Shown here piece after piece: positions 7,532 through 16,239 of a stretch of DNA of 64,000 bases. Both the position numbers and the translations under genes were made by a program. Each line of letters starts with the position of its first letter. The first letter of the stretch is position 1. The DNA is taken from assembly GCF_036825535.1 (NCBI RefSeq), contig NZ_CP098812.1:3162001-3226000 (forward strand), read 5' to 3'. The notes beneath the pieces are model-generated. The model worked only from the letters and a program-made list of their open reading frames with translations. It was not told the DNA's origin and searched no databases. The DNA comes from Parasalinivibrio latis. Lineage in GTDB: Bacteria > Pseudomonadota > Gammaproteobacteria > Enterobacterales > Vibrionaceae.

Positions 7532-8857
7532 CTAGCGATAACTTCTGGGAGCCGGGATCAGGTTATGTTTATTGAGAAGTCTGTACATGGTTGCACGGGA
7601 CACACCAAGTTCCTTCGCCGCAGCGGAAACCTGCCCGTTGTTGTTTTCCAATACTGACAACAGTGCATCGCGCTCAGACTCTTCCCGGATACGGCGCAGG
7701 CTCTGACGGTAATCGCCATTGCGCGGCAGATCCAGGTGCTCGGCCTCAATCACCAGATTATCTGCCAGCAACACGGCTCGTTTAATCTGGTTGATCAGCT
7801 CGCGCACATTCCCCGGCCAGGTATAGCTTGCCAGCACTTTCTTGGCATCATCCGAGAAAGTACGGGCCTGAGTGTTGTACTGACGGGCAAACTTCACCAG
7901 GAAGTGCTCAGCCAGTTCACAGATATCATTGCCACGTTCCCGCAGGGACGGTACAGCAATGTGCAAAACATTAAGCCGGTAGTAGAGATCTTCACGGAAT
8001 TGCCCTTCTGCGACCGCTCTCTCAAGATCCGTATTACAGGAAGCAATTACCCGGACATCAACTTCTCGGCTGTACCTGTCATCCCCCACGCCTTCTTGAA
8101 GGAAATGGAGCAATTTAGCCTGAAGTGCAGCCGGCATATCCCCGATTTCATCGAGCATAATTGAGCCGCGGTGAGCCTCCCGCAGTTTACCTTCAGACTG
8201 CTCGTCGCCGAACAGTTCCACCTCGAGCTCTTTTTCCGGCAATGCACTGCATTTCACCGCAATAAAAGGTCCTTTAGCTCGAATAGACGTCTGGTGGATA
8301 GCCATACCAACCAACTCTTTACCGGTTCCGCTCTCACCGCTGATCAGCACAGATACATCTGTCGATGCAACGCGTCGAACCTGATCACGCAATTTCTTCA
8401 TGGCCTGAGAAGCACCATAAAGACCCATATCACTGTGATCGCCCAGTTGCGGCCATACACGACGCTCAAGGTTGAGCATACCGAGCTGGTGCCCGATGGT
8501 ACTAAGCAACTGAGAATTAGGGACAGGGGAGGTAAAGTAGTCGATACAGAAACTGACGATGAACTGGCAGATAGCGTCATTTCGAAGTTGATCGTCGCGG
8601 ATGAGTGCCATCCAACGAACTTGCTTGTTACGGTTCACAAGAGAAGCAACACCGTTCAGACTGAAGTCATCGTGACTAAGGTCAACGATGCCGATGCAGG
8701 GACCGATTTCCTGTAAAAGTGACTGTGCTGCACGAAGATCGTAGCAGCGATGGCAACGCCAACCGGTCTGTTCCAGCATCGCAATCCATGGTTCATATGT
8801 ACCGCCTACAACTACCAATGAACCAGGTGCTGAATCCATTCTTGATTGCATACCCAT
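7532..8857 (-). CDS. vpsR: VpsR-type biofilm regulator (bacterial enhancer-binding protein fold)
   Basis: The 441-residue product has a receiver-like domain with an aspartate at residue 59, an AAA+ domain and a C-terminal Fis-type helix-turn-helix (GQVSAAAKELGVSRATMYRL). Walker A is GESGTGKE and Walker B is IMLDEIGD. In V. cholerae, VpsR binds c-di-GMP and activates exopolysaccharide genes. The sigma54-contacting GAFTGA loop is absent: the sequence runs ELFGDEQSEGKLREAH instead. This fits reports that VpsR works with sigma70 rather than sigma54. It stands alone between the PACE gene and lysS. A GGDEF enzyme encoded at 42183-43889 could supply c-di-GMP. Confidence 0.9.
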   Translation of the reverse strand: MGMQSRMDSAPGSLVVVGGTYEPWIAMLEQTGWRCHRCYDLRAAQSLLQEIGPCIGIVDLSHDDFSLNGVASLVNRNKQVRWMALIRDDQLRNDAICQFIVSFCIDYFTSPVPNSQLLSTIGHQLGMLNLERRVWPQLGDHSDMGLYGASQAMKKLRDQVRRVASTDVSVLISGESGTGKELVGMAIHQTSIRAKGPFIAVKCSALPEKELEVELFGDEQSEGKLREAHRGSIMLDEIGDMPAALQAKLLHFLQEGVGDDRYSREVDVRVIASCNTDLERAVAEGQFREDLYYRLNVLHIAVPSLRERGNDICELAEHFLVKFARQYNTQARTFSDDAKKVLASYTWPGNVRELINQIKRAVLLADNLVIEAEHLDLPRNGDYRQSLRRIREESERDALLSVLENNNGQVSAAAKELGVSRATMYRLLNKHNLIPAPRSYR

Positions 8858-8946
8858 AACGCCTGCCTATTTTTTTATTGATTAAAAATTGAGACTGATG
8901 TTGATAATTGCGTTAATAAGTATAAAAGATGTGTATGGCTGTTGGT

Positions 8947-8960
8947 TCTCAAGATTGAGA
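8947..8960. promoter_or_regulatory. Candidate operator upstream of vpsR
   Basis: TCTCAA-GA-TTGAGA is a 14-base dyad about 90 bases before the vpsR start. Such a site could serve autoregulation or another dimeric regulator. No regulator can be assigned from sequence. Confidence 0.35.
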
Positions 8961-9173
8961 CCCTACCGTCAGGTGAGACAGCGCTTAGGCGGCATATGCA
9001 ACCAGTTAAAGAATAATCTTTTATTTATCAACCCGATAAATCGCAATTCTCAGTATTGATATATATATTAATTTTTATTTAATGAAAACAAACATAACGA
9101 TAGAGAATAAATTAATGGCATTAGTGCCAAATTTTTTATTCACTCATTGTGCAATCAGTCTAATAAATGAAAC

Positions 9174-9201
9174 AAAAAAGGCTGCTTGATAAGCAGCCTT
9201 T
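9174..9201 (-). terminator. Intrinsic terminator of the lysS operon
   Basis: On the minus strand an 11-bp stem AAAGGCTGCTT / AAGCAGCCTTT with a three-base loop is followed by a run of T. It lies 40 bases past the lysS stop. Confidence 0.9.
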
Positions 9202-9240
9202 GAAACGGTTTTAAGACGGTTAAAACACACTCAGTGCGAA

Positions 9241-10746
9241 TTAGCCGTTTTGTGGACGCATTGCAGGGAACAGAATAACGTCACGAATAGTGTGCGTGTT
9301 GGTAAACAGCATAACCAGACGGTCAATACCGATACCCTGTCCTGCTGTTGGCGGCAGGCCGTGCTCCAGTGCAGTGATGTAGTCTGCATCGTAGAACATA
9401 GCTTCGTCATCACCGGCATCCTTCGCAGCAACCTGTGCCTTGAAGCGTGCATCCTGGTCTTCAGCATCGTTAAGCTCAGAGAAACCGTTCGCCACTTCAC
9501 GGCCGCCGATGAAGAACTCAAAGCGGTCAGTGATGAATGGGTTTTCGTCGTTACGGCGCGCCAGTGGTGAAATATCCGCTGGGTATTCAGTGATGAAAGT
9601 AGGCTGAATCAGTTTAGGTTCAGCGGTTTCACCGAAGATTTCTTCCAGCAGCTGGCCACAGGTCCAGAAGGTTTCAACGTCAATGTGCAGGCTCTTGGCA
9701 ATAGACACCATGAGGTCACGATCTTTAACACCTTCATAGGTCAGGGCCTGGATGTCCGCGTGATCAGGGTTGTAGTGTTTAATTGCATCCAGCATGCTCA
9801 TACGCGCGTATGGACCACCGAAGTTCACTTCAACATCACCGTATGGAAGAACATCTGTACCCAGCACTTCACGGGCAACCTGGCTCAGCATTTCTTCCGT
9901 CAGATCCATCAGGTCACGGTAGTCAGCGTACGCCATATAGAATTCCATCATAGTGAATTCTGGGTTGTGGCGTGGAGACAGGCCTTCGTTACGGAAGTTA
10001 CGGTTGATTTCGAACACGCGCTCAAAACCACCTACAACCAGACGCTTGAGGTAAAGCTCAGGCGCGATGCGCAGGTACATGTCGATGTCCAGCGCATTGT
10101 GGTGAGTGATGAACGGACGCGCAGAAGCACCGCCAGGGATAACCTGCATCATAGGGGTTTCCACTTCCATGAAGCCTTTGTTGGTCATGAAGTTACGGAT
10201 ACCCTGAACCACCTTTGAACGAACCTTGAAAGCGTTGCGTGATTCTTCGTTCACAATCAGGTCAACGTAACGCTGGCGGTAACGTTGTTCCTGGTCAGTC
10301 AGACCGTGGAATTTTTCTGGCAGTGGGCGCAGTGACTTGGTCAGCAGTTCGTAGCTTTCCATATTCACATACAGGTCACCCTTGCCTGATTTGTGCAGCG
10401 AACCGGATACACCAACGATGTCACCGATATCCAGACCCATGTATCGGTCTTTAATATCGTTTTGGGCACCTTTGTCAGCGTATGCCTGGATGCGGCCTGA
10501 TACATCCTGGAGTACCAGGAATGGACCACGCTTGGCCATGATACGGCCTGCAACGGTAACGTGTTGGGCCAGCTCTTCCAGTTCTTCCTTGGTTTTCTCA
10601 CCGAAAGCCGCCTGCAGATCTGCCGCCATGCTGTCACGGCGGAAGTCGTTAGGGTGGCCATTCGCCTTACAGCCCTGGCGAATATGGTTGAGTTTGGCTC
10701 GACGTTCAGCAATCAGCTTGTTTTCGTCTTGTAACTGGTCAGTCAT
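9241..10746 (-). CDS. lysS: Lysyl-tRNA synthetase, class II
   Basis: LysRS charges tRNA-Lys with lysine in the cytoplasm. The 501-residue product has an N-terminal OB-fold anticodon-binding domain (about residues 65-150) and a class II catalytic core. Motif 2 is FRNEGLSPRHNPEFTMMEFY and motif 3 contains GIGIDRLVMLF. The length is close to E. coli LysS (505). It follows prfB by 29 bases on the same strand, as in E. coli, and ends at a strong terminator. No lysine-responsive leader is visible ahead of it. Confidence 0.97.
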   Translation of the reverse strand: MTDQLQDENKLIAERRAKLNHIRQGCKANGHPNDFRRDSMAADLQAAFGEKTKEELEELAQHVTVAGRIMAKRGPFLVLQDVSGRIQAYADKGAQNDIKDRYMGLDIGDIVGVSGSLHKSGKGDLYVNMESYELLTKSLRPLPEKFHGLTDQEQRYRQRYVDLIVNEESRNAFKVRSKVVQGIRNFMTNKGFMEVETPMMQVIPGGASARPFITHHNALDIDMYLRIAPELYLKRLVVGGFERVFEINRNFRNEGLSPRHNPEFTMMEFYMAYADYRDLMDLTEEMLSQVAREVLGTDVLPYGDVEVNFGGPYARMSMLDAIKHYNPDHADIQALTYEGVKDRDLMVSIAKSLHIDVETFWTCGQLLEEIFGETAEPKLIQPTFITEYPADISPLARRNDENPFITDRFEFFIGGREVANGFSELNDAEDQDARFKAQVAAKDAGDDEAMFYDADYITALEHGLPPTAGQGIGIDRLVMLFTNTHTIRDVILFPAMRPQNG

Positions 10747-10775
10747 AGTGAACCCTTAATGTCGCAATTCGCTTA

Positions 10776-11874
10776 TTACAAACCTGACTTCAGGCTTGCT
10801 TCAATAAATCGGTCAAGACCACCGTCAAGCACTGCCTGAGTGTTGCGGGTCTCTACGCTGGTACGCAGGTCTTTGATGCGCGAGTCGTCCAGTACGTAAG
10901 AACGGATCTGGCTACCCCAGCCGATATCAGACTTGGCGTCTTCATTGGCTTGTTTTTCCGCATTCTGCTTTTGCAGCTCAAATTCAAACAGCTTTGCACG
11001 CAGCTGTTTCATTGCCTGATCTTTGTTCTTGTGCTGGGAACGTTCGTTCTGGCACTGCACCACAATACCGGTTGGGTTGTGGGTAATACGTACCGCGGAT
11101 TCAGTGGTGTTTACGTGCTGGCCACCAGCACCTGATGCGCGGTAAACGTCGATACGCAGATCGGAAGGGTTAATATCGATAGCGATATTGTCGTCAACTT
11201 CCGGATACACGAACGCAGACGAGAAAGAGGTGTGGCGACGGCCGCCTGAGTCAAACGGAGACTTACGTACCAGACGGTGTACACCTGATTCGGTGCGCAA
11301 CCAGCCATAGGCATATTCACCTTGGATGCGAACAGTCGCAGATTTAAGGCCTGCCACTTCACCCGGAGACACTTCGATAACTTCTGTTTTGAAGCCCTTG
11401 TCTTCCGCCCAGCGAAGGTACATGCGCAACAGCATTGAGCACCAGTCTTGTGCTTCTGTACCGCCGGAGCCTGCCTGCAGATCCAGGTAGCAGTCGGATG
11501 AGTCGTGGTCGCCAGAGAACATACGGCGGAACTCAAGTTGTCCCAGCTTCTCTGCCAGCACATCCAACTCTGGGGTGATTTCGTTGAAGGTTTCTTCGTC
11601 TTCCGCTTCGATGGCCAGTTCCAGCAGACCTTCGGCGTCATCTACGCCGCTGTCCAGCTCATCGATGGTTTTAACAACCGCTTCCAGTGCGGAACGCTCT
11701 CTGCCCAGCGCCTGTGCGCGCTCGGGGTCATTCCACACATCCGGTTGTTCCAGTTCGGCATTGACTTCTTCTAGACGCTCTTGCTTGGCGTCATAGTCAA
11801 AGATACCCCCTAAGAACGTCGGTGCGTCCTTTGATATCCGCAATACGGTTTTTGATCGGATTGATTTCGAACAT
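10776..11874 (-). CDS. prfB: Peptide chain release factor 2, with programmed +1 frameshift
   Basis: RF2 reads UGA and UAA stop codons and triggers peptide release. Translation starts at the ATG at 11874 (MFEINPIKNRIADIKG), reads 25 codons to CTT, meets an in-frame TGA at 11799-11797, and must shift +1 onto GAC at 11798 to continue DYDAKQERLEE. The joined protein is 365 residues, the same as in E. coli. The anticodon-like SPF tripeptide is in RKSPFDSGG, and the peptidyl-transferase GGQ motif is in SGAGGQHVN. A plain ORF search finds only the downstream frame with a false start (MRISKDAP), so this gene is easily mis-annotated. It is followed by lysS. Confidence 0.97.
11796..11811 (-). promoter_or_regulatory. 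prfB +1 ribosomal frameshift site
   Basis: On the minus strand the order is AGGGGG (internal ribosome-site-like element, 11811-11806), TAT, CTT (slippery codon), TGA, C. This is the classic RF2 autoregulation signal: when RF2 is scarce, the ribosome pauses at UGA and slips forward one base. Confidence 0.95.
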
Positions 11875-11982
11875 GGTCACTCTTTTCTTGGCCGAATGAG
11901 ATTTAACCGGAGGATTCTATCGAATTGTTGCTCTAATAAACAGAGTGTGATCAAGATAAGGAGGGATTTCTTGGAGGTAATA

Positions 11983-12007
11983 TTTGCCCCGCCGATAACG
12001 GGGCAAA
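11983..12007 (-). terminator. Weak hairpin between recJ and prfB
   Basis: A 9-bp stem TTTGCCCCG / CGGGGCAAA with a seven-base loop lies 22 bases past the recJ stop. On the minus strand it is followed by TATTACC rather than a T-run. It may only attenuate or stabilise the mRNA. Confidence 0.4.
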
Positions 12008-12029
12008 ATGCATGGCGCAAAAACCGGGT

Positions 12030-13757
12030 TCAGACTGCGTCCAGGTGCTCCACCAGCAACTGTACACTGCGGTTTCCCCGGAACTCGTTCACATCCAGCC
12101 GGTAGGCAAGCTGTACTCGCTGCACGGAAGGGTCTGGCCAGCGGCGCAAATCTACATTGAACGCGATACCGTCAATCATTTGCCCACCCATGACCGGTTC
12201 AAGCATCATTTTGAGGTGCTTCCCTCCCACCAGCCGCTGTTGCAAAAGGCGAAACTCTCCGTCAAACAACGGCTCTGGGAACCCTTGCCCCCACGGGCCG
12301 CCAGACCGGAGCAATTCAGCAGTTTCCAAGGTCATTTCCTGCGGCAGCAACTCACCGTCAGAAAGCAGTACCCCCTTGAGGGCAGCTTCATCCAGCACTT
12401 CCCTGACTGCACCGTCAAACTCCCGGCAGAACCTTTCAAAATCATCTTCCGCGATAGTCAGTCCCGCCGCCATCGCATGGCCGCCGAATTTCTTGATAAG
12501 ACCGGGATTGCGGGTATCAACCAAATCCAGTGTATCTCGCATATGGAGCCCCTGTACCGAGCGGGCTGAGCCTTTTATCTCACCGTTCCCGGCATCGGCA
12601 AAAGCAATGACCGGCCGGTGGAACTTCTCCTTGATACGCGATGCGAGGATACCAATAACCCCCTGGTGCCAGTCACGCTGGAAAAGTGCCAGTCCATAAG
12701 GAAGTTCGCTGTCGGGAGAGAACTTCAGGCGTTCACAGATTGCCATCGCCTCTTCTTTCATCCCCTCTTCGATTTCCTTTCGGGTCTGGTTCAGCCCATC
12801 AAGTTCTGATGCCATCTGCCGCGCCGCCTGGAGATTGTCACTCAGCAACAGTTCAACGCCAAATGACATATCATCCAGACGCCCGGCGGCATTAATTCTT
12901 GGGCCTAATGCAAAACCAAAATCACTGGCAACAAGTTGTGCCGGGTTACGGTTTGCTACTTCGATCAGTGCAAGAATCCCCGGGCGGCACTGTCCGGCCC
13001 GTATACGCTGCAAGCCTTGGTGGACAAGGATCCGGTTATTGTCATCAAGAGGCACGACATCAGCAACGGTACCCAGTGCGACCAAATCGAGCAAAATGGC
13101 GAGGTTTGGCTCAGCAATGCCCTTCTCTGCAAACCACCCTTTTTCGCGAAGGTGGGAGCGCAGTGCCAGCATCAGGTAAAACGCCACGCCAACACCGGCC
13201 AACGCTTTGGACGGAAAACCACAAGCCTCAAGGTTCGGGTTAACAATGGCGTCCGCGATTGGCAACGAGTTTCCCGGAAGGTGGTGGTCTGTCACCACAA
13301 CGGTCAAACCGGCTTTTTTCGCCGCAGCCACCCCATCGATGGATGACACACCGTTATCCACCGTCATGATCATTTCCGCGCCTTTGGCTATCGCTTGCTC
13401 CACCACTTCCGGACTCAGGCCATAACCGTCTTCAAACCGGTTTGGTACCAGGTAGTCGCAGTTGGTACAGCCAAGCATTTTCAGTGCGGTAACAGAAAGC
13501 GCAGAACTCGTCGCACCATCAGCATCAAAGTCTCCCACCACAATGATACGTTTACTCTGCGCCAGCGCGTCAGCAAGCAGGGAAACGGCTTCGTCTATGC
13601 CATGCAGCTTGTTGAAAGAGAGTAGGCGCTTGGCGCTCCTGTCCATCACATCGTCCGTCGAAACGCCCCGGTTGGCATAGATGCGCTGGAGCAGCGGCGG
13701 GATCTGGGAGGAAAACTGGGGGGTGCACTGTGACGTGCGGCGGCGGATTTCGATCAT
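12030..13757 (-). CDS. recJ: Single-strand-specific 5'-3' exonuclease RecJ
   Basis: RecJ degrades single-stranded DNA from the 5' end in RecF-pathway recombination, mismatch repair and base-excision repair. The 575-residue product (E. coli 577) carries the DHH-phosphoesterase motifs: VVGDFDADGATSSAL (motif I), MTVDNG (motif II) and VVTDHHLPG (DHH motif). A DHHA1 domain follows, with GGHAMAAGL near residue 425. The ATG at 13757 gives the family N-terminus. It lies between dsbC and prfB as in E. coli, but a terminator-like hairpin separates it from dsbC. Confidence 0.96.
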   Translation of the reverse strand: MIEIRRRTSQCTPQFSSQIPPLLQRIYANRGVSTDDVMDRSAKRLLSFNKLHGIDEAVSLLADALAQSKRIIVVGDFDADGATSSALSVTALKMLGCTNCDYLVPNRFEDGYGLSPEVVEQAIAKGAEMIMTVDNGVSSIDGVAAAKKAGLTVVVTDHHLPGNSLPIADAIVNPNLEACGFPSKALAGVGVAFYLMLALRSHLREKGWFAEKGIAEPNLAILLDLVALGTVADVVPLDDNNRILVHQGLQRIRAGQCRPGILALIEVANRNPAQLVASDFGFALGPRINAAGRLDDMSFGVELLLSDNLQAARQMASELDGLNQTRKEIEEGMKEEAMAICERLKFSPDSELPYGLALFQRDWHQGVIGILASRIKEKFHRPVIAFADAGNGEIKGSARSVQGLHMRDTLDLVDTRNPGLIKKFGGHAMAAGLTIAEDDFERFCREFDGAVREVLDEAALKGVLLSDGELLPQEMTLETAELLRSGGPWGQGFPEPLFDGEFRLLQQRLVGGKHLKMMLEPVMGGQMIDGIAFNVDLRRWPDPSVQRVQLAYRLDVNEFRGNRSVQLLVEHLDAV

Positions 13758-13776
13758 GATTCTCTTTTAACGCTGT

Positions 13777-13800
13777 AAAAAGTGCAGCCGAAGCTGCACT
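13777..13800 (-). terminator. Intrinsic terminator or attenuator between dsbC and recJ
   Basis: On the minus strand an 8-bp stem AGTGCAGC / GCTGCACT with a TTCG tetraloop is followed by TTTTT. It lies 18 bases past the dsbC stop and 20 bases before the recJ ATG, within a co-directional gene string. It probably lowers recJ expression relative to dsbC. Confidence 0.75.
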
Positions 13801-13818
13801 GGATTAGGAAAGTATAGT

Positions 13819-14538
13819 TTAGCCTTGATGGGCCTGAAGGGTACGCAGCAGGTCTTCCGGATCCTGGTAACCTGGCAGCATAGTACCGTCCTGCAATACA
13901 ATCGCCGGGGTTCCACGCACACCCATTTGCTGGCCAAGATTGAAATGCTTGGCAACAATGTCTGCACACTTGCGGTTCTCTTCTTTGAACGAGCCGGTCT
14001 TGGCATCATCCATCGCCTTGGCTGGATCCGCTGCACACCAGATTGCGCTCATTTGTTCAAAGTTTGGCGCCTGAAGGCCGTAACGCGGGAATGCCAGGTA
14101 ACGCACGGTAATACCCAGGTCGTTATAACCTTTCATGTTTTTGTGAAGCTTCATGCAGTAGCCACAGGTGGTGTCGGTAAATACAGTCACCACATATTTC
14201 TCATCCTTGGCTGGATAGACAATCATTTCATCTTCCACTGCCTTGATGCGGTCAACATTGAGGGTCTGGTTCTTTTCCTCAGTCAGGTTACGGGGTTCAC
14301 CGCCGGTGGCTTCATACAGGTAGCCGGCCATAAAGTGCTTACCATCCGGTGTAGCATAGAAAATACCACGGTCGGTGGTCACTTCCAGCAGGCCGTCAAC
14401 CGGAGACTTGGCAATTTCAGAAACAGTCAGACCCAACGGGGAAAATGTCTGTTTAATCGCCTGGTTGTCTTCGGCAGCATGGGCGGTAAACGCCGTAACC
14501 ATCAGCAGCAACGCTGACAGGCGCTTCAATTGCAGCAT
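13819..14538 (-). CDS. dsbC: Periplasmic disulfide isomerase DsbC
   Basis: DsbC rearranges wrong disulfide bonds in the periplasm and is kept reduced by DsbD. The 239-residue product begins with a signal peptide (LKRLSALLLMVTAFTAHAA, cleavage near residue 21-22). A dimerisation domain follows, then a thioredoxin fold with the active site CGYC at residues 125-128. A second cysteine pair (in SAIWCAADP and ENRKCADIV) matches the structural disulfide of E. coli DsbC. It lies between xerD and recJ as in E. coli. Confidence 0.95.
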   Translation of the reverse strand: MLQLKRLSALLLMVTAFTAHAAEDNQAIKQTFSPLGLTVSEIAKSPVDGLLEVTTDRGIFYATPDGKHFMAGYLYEATGGEPRNLTEEKNQTLNVDRIKAVEDEMIVYPAKDEKYVVTVFTDTTCGYCMKLHKNMKGYNDLGITVRYLAFPRYGLQAPNFEQMSAIWCAADPAKAMDDAKTGSFKEENRKCADIVAKHFNLGQQMGVRGTPAIVLQDGTMLPGYQDPEDLLRTLQAHQG

Positions 14539-14616
14539 GTATTCATCCTTATTTGTGGCTGGCAGGTTAATTAACTAAGACCTAACAAACCGGAAAAAAA
14601 TCTCATTTCCCGAGCA

Positions 14617-15519
14617 TTATGCACGAGGGTGGTGTTCGCCGTGAAGTTGCTTGAGCCTTTCGGTAGCAACATGGGTATAAATCTGGGTTGTAGACAGGTC
14701 ACTGTGCCCCAGCAACATTTGTACGACACGCAAGTCGGCACCATGGTTCAATAAATGGGTAGCAAATGCATGGCGCAATACGTGTGGAGACAGGGACTCG
14801 GTATCAATCCCGGCCTGTACGGCGTAGAACTTTATACGGTGCCAAAACGTCTGCCGGGTCATCTGTCGAGCTCGGCGGCTGGGGAAAAACACGTCGGAGC
14901 TTTGATCGCCCAGCAGCAGTGGCCGGGCTTCCGCCAGGTATTTCTCCAGCCATTCAATGGCCGTTTCTCCCATGGGAACCAGCCGCTCCTTTCCACCCTT
15001 ACCAATAACCCTCACCAACCCCTGGCGCAGGCTGACGTTTTCGGTGGTCAGGCTGACAAGTTCGGTCACACGCAAGCCGGTTGCGTAAAGCAGCTCCAAC
15101 ATTGCCTTGTCACGAAGCTCAAGCGGGTCTTCCACAATCGGTGCAGATAACAGGTCATCAACCTGGGCTTCCGAAAGGTCTTTGGGCAAGCGTTTGGGGA
15201 GCTTTGGGCTAATCAATGTCGCACTGGGATCAGCCTCCGAGATTTTTTCCCGGAAGAAATACTGGTACAACCGACGGATAGCGGAAAGCATCCTCGCACG
15301 ACTGGTCTGCTTGTAGTCCTGCTCAGCCAGCCAGGATTGGTAACGCTGCAGATCAGACGTTTCAAGATCCGTCAGGCTTTTACCCTGCTCCTCGGCCCAT
15401 CGGCACAGTTTCATCAGATCGGTACGGTAAGAGGAAAGGGTGTTTTCAGACAGCCCACGTTCCATCCACATCGCATCAAGAAAGCGTTCCAGCATCACGC
15501 TGTTTTCATTGGCGGTCAT
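14617..15519 (-). CDS. xerD: Site-specific tyrosine recombinase XerD
   Basis: XerD acts with XerC and FtsK at dif to resolve chromosome dimers. The 300-residue product (E. coli 298) has an N-terminal SAM-like core-binding domain and a C-terminal catalytic domain. The catalytic residues are visible in LYATGLRVTELVSL (Arg), HVLRHAFATHLL (His-x-x-Arg), LLGHSDLSTTQIYTHV (His, and the Tyr nucleophile). It is first in the xerD-dsbC-recJ string and diverges from fldB. Confidence 0.96.
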   Translation of the reverse strand: MTANENSVMLERFLDAMWMERGLSENTLSSYRTDLMKLCRWAEEQGKSLTDLETSDLQRYQSWLAEQDYKQTSRARMLSAIRRLYQYFFREKISEADPSATLISPKLPKRLPKDLSEAQVDDLLSAPIVEDPLELRDKAMLELLYATGLRVTELVSLTTENVSLRQGLVRVIGKGGKERLVPMGETAIEWLEKYLAEARPLLLGDQSSDVFFPSRRARQMTRQTFWHRIKFYAVQAGIDTESLSPHVLRHAFATHLLNHGADLRVVQMLLGHSDLSTTQIYTHVATERLKQLHGEHHPRA

Positions 15520-15655
15520 GACTTCATTCGCAGTGTTTTAATTTTTCTTTGCCCAGAATACAGGAAATTTTCGCAACGGTCGGGAAAGGATTTTTATTTC
15601 TCTGCCAGCAGTGGTTAGAATGGCGCAAAGTTCGTCACCGAACGGGACAAATATA

Positions 15656-16174
15656 ATGAAAATCGGCCTTTTTTACGGTTCAACCACCTGCTACACCGAG
15701 ATGACTGCGGAGAAAATTCGCGACATTATGGGTGAAGATCTGGTTGATATTTATAACATCAAAGAAACACCCCTATCCAAACTCAAAGAATATGAATTCC
15801 TGATTCTGGGTATCTCCACATGGGATTTCGGTGAATTACAGGAAGACTGGGAAGCAATCTGGGAGCAACTTGATGGGCTGTCTCTGGAAGACAAAGTGAT
15901 AGCCCTTTATGGCCTTGGAGACCAAGAGGGTTATACCGAGTGGTACCTTGATGCCATGGGCCTTTTGCACGAGAAGCTCCAGCCCGCAGGTGCTCGCTTT
16001 ATCGGTTATTGGCCAAATGTAGGCTATAACTTCGAAGCGTCCAAAGCCCTCACCGCCGACAAATCGATGTTTGTAGGCCTGGCACTGGATGAAGACAGCC
16101 AATATGACCTCAGCGATGAGCGTATTGCCACCTGGTGTGAGCAAATCCTGACCGAGTACCAGGAACTGCTCTGA
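15656..16174 (+). CDS. fldB: Flavodoxin FldB
   Basis: Flavodoxin 2 is a small FMN-binding electron carrier. The product is 172 residues (E. coli 173). The phosphate loop is GSTTCYTE (residues 8-15), and FMN-stacking aromatics lie in STWDFGELQEDW and YGLGDQEGYTEW. The frame is open upstream to 15611, but the ATG at 15656 gives MKIGLFYGSTTC, matching the family start, so it is preferred. It sits back to back with xerD, a Vibrionaceae and enterobacterial arrangement, and ends at a strong terminator. Confidence 0.95.
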   Translation: MKIGLFYGSTTCYTEMTAEKIRDIMGEDLVDIYNIKETPLSKLKEYEFLILGISTWDFGELQEDWEAIWEQLDGLSLEDKVIALYGLGDQEGYTEWYLDAMGLLHEKLQPAGARFIGYWPNVGYNFEASKALTADKSMFVGLALDEDSQYDLSDERIATWCEQILTEYQELL

Positions 16175-16187
16175 TCCCTTCAAATAG

Positions 16188-16217
16188 AAAAAGCCCCTCA
16201 TTTCCGAGGGGCTTTTT
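16188..16217. terminator. Bidirectional terminator between fldB and brnQ
   Basis: A perfect 12-bp stem AAAAAGCCCCTC / GAGGGGCTTTTT with a six-base loop lies between two convergent genes. Confidence 0.92.
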
Positions 16218-16239
16218 GGTATCCGGTCAGCAGGAAATA

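Larger units (their letters stand above)
8858..9240. other. Intergenic region upstream of vpsR and downstream of lysS
   Basis: This 383-base AT-rich stretch has no supported gene. It holds a near-palindrome at 8947-8960, the lysS terminator at 9174-9201, and presumably the vpsR promoter. A run of alternating T and A (near 9060) suggests flexible DNA. Nothing else was recognised. Confidence 0.5.

Noticed and set aside
8171..8716. 181-codon plus-strand ORF opposite vpsR
   Set aside because: Antisense shadow of the AAA+ domain; no family match.
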